The notes under the pieces were generated by a model, which was not told the origin of the DNA, did no database searches, and saw only the letters and a list, made by a program, of their open reading frames with translations. This document shows positions 62,065 to 64,000 of a stretch of DNA of 64,000 nucleotides, piece after piece (position 1 is the first letter of the stretch; the number at the start of each line of letters is the position of its first letter). The position numbers and the translations under genes were made by a program. Source of the DNA: JAITWN01 sp964581365 (GTDB lineage: Bacteria > Pseudomonadota > Gammaproteobacteria > SZUA-140); NCBI GenBank assembly GCA_964581365.1, contig CAZOOF010000003.1, positions 1 to 64,000 on the forward strand. Reading direction: 5' to 3'.

Positions 62065-62228
62065 CTGAACTGCCGTCTCGTTCGCGGTCATCCCGATGAT
62101 TTACGGTGGACCCAGCGCGAGGCCCCGTCGCTCAGGCGACAGGAAGATTGACGGCCTTTAATCACCTACGTATCATGTGCCATTTGGCGCTGGGCGTACA
62201 TAATAATGGTTATATTGAGAGGGATCCA

Positions 62229-62999
62229 ATGCGACGCTTAACGACCCTGGCTTCGATCCTCACCGGTGCACTGCTCATCGCGGCGATGCCTCAGGCACAT
62301 GCCGCCAAGTCGGCAGTGACTGCCAGCCTTTCGAATGGCGAAGCCATCTTCACCCAGGGCAAGGGCAATGCCCCCGCCTGCAGTTCCTGTCACGGTGCCG
62401 ATGCCATGGGTATCGATGCCATGGAAACGCCCCGCCTGGCCGGGCAGGTCGCCGAGTTCCTGGTCAAGCAGCTCGAGGACTTCGCTACCGATCGCCGCAT
62501 GGGTCTGGGCGCCGGCGTGGTAATGAACGTGTTCGCCAAGGAGCTGTCTGCCGAAGACCGGCGTGACGTCGCGGCGTACCTGTCGATGCAGGGTCGTGAT
62601 CGCGCGACTTCCGCGACCGGTGCTTCCAATCTCGCAGAGCTGAAAGAGATGGGCATGGCCGTCGGTGAGCCGCATCTGGGACTGCGTCTGGTCAACTACG
62701 GCGCGCCGGAGCGGGACATTCCCGCCTGCCGTTCCTGCCACGACTTCAACGGTCGCGGCGTGGAGCCGATCTACCCGATGCTCAGCGAGCAGAAGTACGT
62801 TTACCTGGTCAACCAGCTGAAGTACTGGCGTGATGGTTCGCGCAACAATGATCCGCGCGAGCAGATGCAGAAGGTTGCCCGCAACATGACGGACGAGGAC
62901 ATCATCAACGCGGCTGCATATCTGACCGGAGCGTCTCCGTATCCGGCGGGCAGCATCCGCATCCCCGAGCGTCATGTGAGCTTCAAGATCGTCAAGTAA
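62229..62999 (+). CDS. Dihaem cytochrome c (c4-like)
   Basis: A 256-residue exported cytochrome. A signal peptide (LTTLASILTGALLIAAMPQA-HA) precedes two CXXCH sites, CSSCH at 51-55 and CRSCH at 167-171, each in a c-type fold half, as in cytochrome c4. Candidate distal Met ligands lie about 40-60 residues after each haem. GAGAGGGA before the ATG at 62229 fixes the start. It is followed by a strong terminator, so it can be expressed as its own unit. It probably donates electrons to the oxidase downstream. Confidence 0.92.
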   Translation: MRRLTTLASILTGALLIAAMPQAHAAKSAVTASLSNGEAIFTQGKGNAPACSSCHGADAMGIDAMETPRLAGQVAEFLVKQLEDFATDRRMGLGAGVVMNVFAKELSAEDRRDVAAYLSMQGRDRATSATGASNLAELKEMGMAVGEPHLGLRLVNYGAPERDIPACRSCHDFNGRGVEPIYPMLSEQKYVYLVNQLKYWRDGSRNNDPREQMQKVARNMTDEDIINAAAYLTGASPYPAGSIRIPERHVSFKIVK

Positions 63000-63054
63000 T
63001 CCGCGCCAACCCGCATCCCGGCACCGGAGCCGGGATGCGGAGCAGATCAGAGAC

Positions 63055-63086
63055 GAAAAAAAGGGCGGGAACATCCGCCCTTTTTT
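63055..63086 (+). terminator. Intrinsic terminator after dihaem cytochrome c
   Basis: GGGCGG (63063-63068) pairs with CCGCCC (63075-63080), extended by an A run on the 5' side and T6 (63081-63086) on the 3' side. The symmetric A/T arms could work in both directions. Confidence 0.88.
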
Positions 63087-63141
63087 ATTATGAATCATGC
63101 GCTTATTTGCATGTTAGCGCCAAGTGCGAGATAATCCGGGC

Positions 63142-63738
63142 ATGTCTGGACGACAGTCGCTCAAGCAGGGAGAGAAGATTCTTTTCGGCATCGCGATCGT
63201 GTTTATCGCCTTTGCCGTGATCGCTTACCTGGCTCTTGAAGCCTATCGCTTGAGTGTCGGAGGGCAGGTCTTCGAGGCCACCACGCACTTCACTCTGTCC
63301 GAAGAAGGGCATCGCGGTTCGGAAATCTTCCGTGCGAACCGCTGTACCTCATGTCATCGCGCGATGCGCAACGGCACCAATATGGGTCTTTCCCTCGACG
63401 GGATCGGTTCCCGCCGTACTCAGCAGTGGATCTACGATTTTCTCCGCGACCCTGAGGCCACTTACGGTGCGCCGACTTTCGATCATGGCTATCCGCCGAA
63501 GGAGGCTGCCTACGTTTCGACGCTTCCGCCGGACGATCTGCGCCTGATCGCTACCTTCCTGTCCGAATTGCGCTCGGATCAGGGTTCATCGTCCGCGCCG
63601 ATGCCGCCGTCAGGTGATTCCGCTTTCATCGACAACATGCTCAGGCTGTTTGCTCCGGGCAGCTGGGACGAGAAGTACGGCGATGTCCGTCAACGCCAGC
63701 CGGCGCCGGATGAGGCCCGGGAGCCAGCCGAACAGTAG
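63142..63738 (+). CDS. Membrane-anchored monohaem cytochrome c
   Basis: A 198-residue protein with an uncleaved N-terminal anchor (ILFGIAIVFIAFAVIAYLAL, about residues 13-33) and one haem site CTSCH at 68-72. The following region (NMGLSLDGIGSRRTQQWIYD, FLRDPEATYGAP) is a class I type c domain, ending in an acidic/Pro-rich tail. It resembles the CcoO/NorC-like or SoxX-like small cytochromes that serve as oxidase subunits. The oxidase-like gene begins 98 bases downstream. Confidence 0.9.
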   Translation: MSGRQSLKQGEKILFGIAIVFIAFAVIAYLALEAYRLSVGGQVFEATTHFTLSEEGHRGSEIFRANRCTSCHRAMRNGTNMGLSLDGIGSRRTQQWIYDFLRDPEATYGAPTFDHGYPPKEAAYVSTLPPDDLRLIATFLSELRSDQGSSSAPMPPSGDSAFIDNMLRLFAPGSWDEKYGDVRQRQPAPDEAREPAEQ

Positions 63739-63836
63739 TTTTTCCCTTTGTCTTTGACCGAAAGACCGTTCCCGATCGAAGCGTCCCCGCAGCCAGATCT
63801 GCCGCGCGCGCTTGAGACCGGATGGCAGGAGAGGAT

Positions 63837-64000
63837 ATGAGCGACCACAATGCGCCCTGGGCGAAAGATGTCGAGTACACCCGCTATACGGTGATGTTCG
63901 TTTATGCCTGCATCATCTACGCCATCATCGGATTCTCATGGGGAGCGCTGATGGGCGGGATTCAGGAGTTCAGGCACTTCGTCGATCATCGGATGCATGG
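63837..64000 (+). CDS. Probable haem-copper oxidase subunit I (5' end only)
   Basis: An open frame starts at ATG 63837 after AGGAGAGGA and runs off the window. The 54 visible residues (APWAKDVEYTRYTVMFVYAC, then IIYAIIGFSWGALMGGIQEF and RHFVDHRMH) form a first transmembrane helix like those of cbb3/NorB-type catalytic subunits. The haem and copper ligands lie beyond the edge, so oxidase versus nitric-oxide-reductase-like identity is open. Confidence 0.6.
   Translation, partial: MSDHNAPWAKDVEYTRYTVMFVYACIIYAIIGFSWGALMGGIQEFRHFVDHRMH

Noticed and set aside
62140..62228. Fnr/Anr box upstream of the dihaem cytochrome
   Set aside because: The TTGAC...ATCA sequence near 62149-62164 does not match TTGAT-N4-ATCAA in spacing or half-site.

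Overview
The window reads as chromosomal backbone of a GC-rich, chemolithoautotrophic gammaproteobacterium, probably a sulfur-oxidiser type within or near the Chromatiales/Acidiferrobacterales (inference). The grounds are gammaproteobacterial synteny blocks (dusB-fis-purH, yrfG-nudE-cysQ, kdsD-kdsC-lptCAB-rpoN, yicC-gmk-rpoZ-spoT), a form IA RuBisCO operon with CbbQ and CbbO activase subunits and no carboxysome genes, an azurin, and a cytochrome/oxidase cluster at the right edge. A run of 10 N (23438-23447) shows this is a draft or scaffolded assembly. I see no transposase, integrase, phage gene or CRISPR array.

Layout. 1-4507 (minus): prmA, a DUF3426 zinc-ribbon membrane protein, dusB, fis and purH (cut by the left edge). 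4684-8070: a small outer-membrane barrel, a YkgJ-type Cys-cluster protein, yrfG, nudE and cysQ. 8295-15033: azurin (plus) converging on a minus-strand metal-resistance operon made of a giant CSLREX/DUF11/CFI-box secreted protein, a His/Cys-rich periplasmic protein, copA and copB. Next come tRNA-Phe, a SUMF1-like lipoprotein, and asmA-mutY-yggX (minus). 20045-28414 is the carbon-fixation region: two small membrane proteins, a host-attachment family protein, then cbbL-cbbS-cbbQ-cbbO, a 99-residue unknown, and a divergent pair of an unknown gene and a CbbR-type regulator. 28418-30839 (minus) is an arsenic operon: arsR, arsI-like, arsC, acr3.

31146-43340: tRNA-Gly, thiS-thiG-trmB, then rph-rdgB-hemW-serB (minus), and yicC-gmk-rpoZ-spoT-ridA-recG (plus). 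43467-54952 is a long plus-strand run: ubiC-ubiA, then kdsD-kdsC-lptC-lptA-lptB for lipopolysaccharide, rpoN, and a regulatory phosphotransferase set (ptsN, hprK, rapZ, EIIA-Man, HPr, EI) with no sugar permease in view. 55011-58938 encodes a four-gene GldA/GldF/GldG/DUF4340 ABC module, followed by mutM, a PsiE-like protein and a polytopic membrane protein on the other strand. The right edge (61972-64000) has a 30-residue membrane peptide gene, a dihaem cytochrome c, a membrane-anchored monohaem cytochrome c and the start of a probable haem-copper oxidase subunit I.

Functionally, the Calvin-cycle operon is probably driven by the LysR regulator. Its upstream region carries two TNA-N7-TNA motifs three helical turns apart. 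Copper handling (CopAB) sits beside azurin, and the cytochromes at the right edge suggest a respiratory chain ending in a haem-copper oxidase. The most unusual items are the secreted CFI-box protein translationally coupled to the copper genes, the 30-residue peptide at the head of the oxidase cluster, the small unknown genes flanking the cbb operon, and the hairpin-rich leader of thiS.
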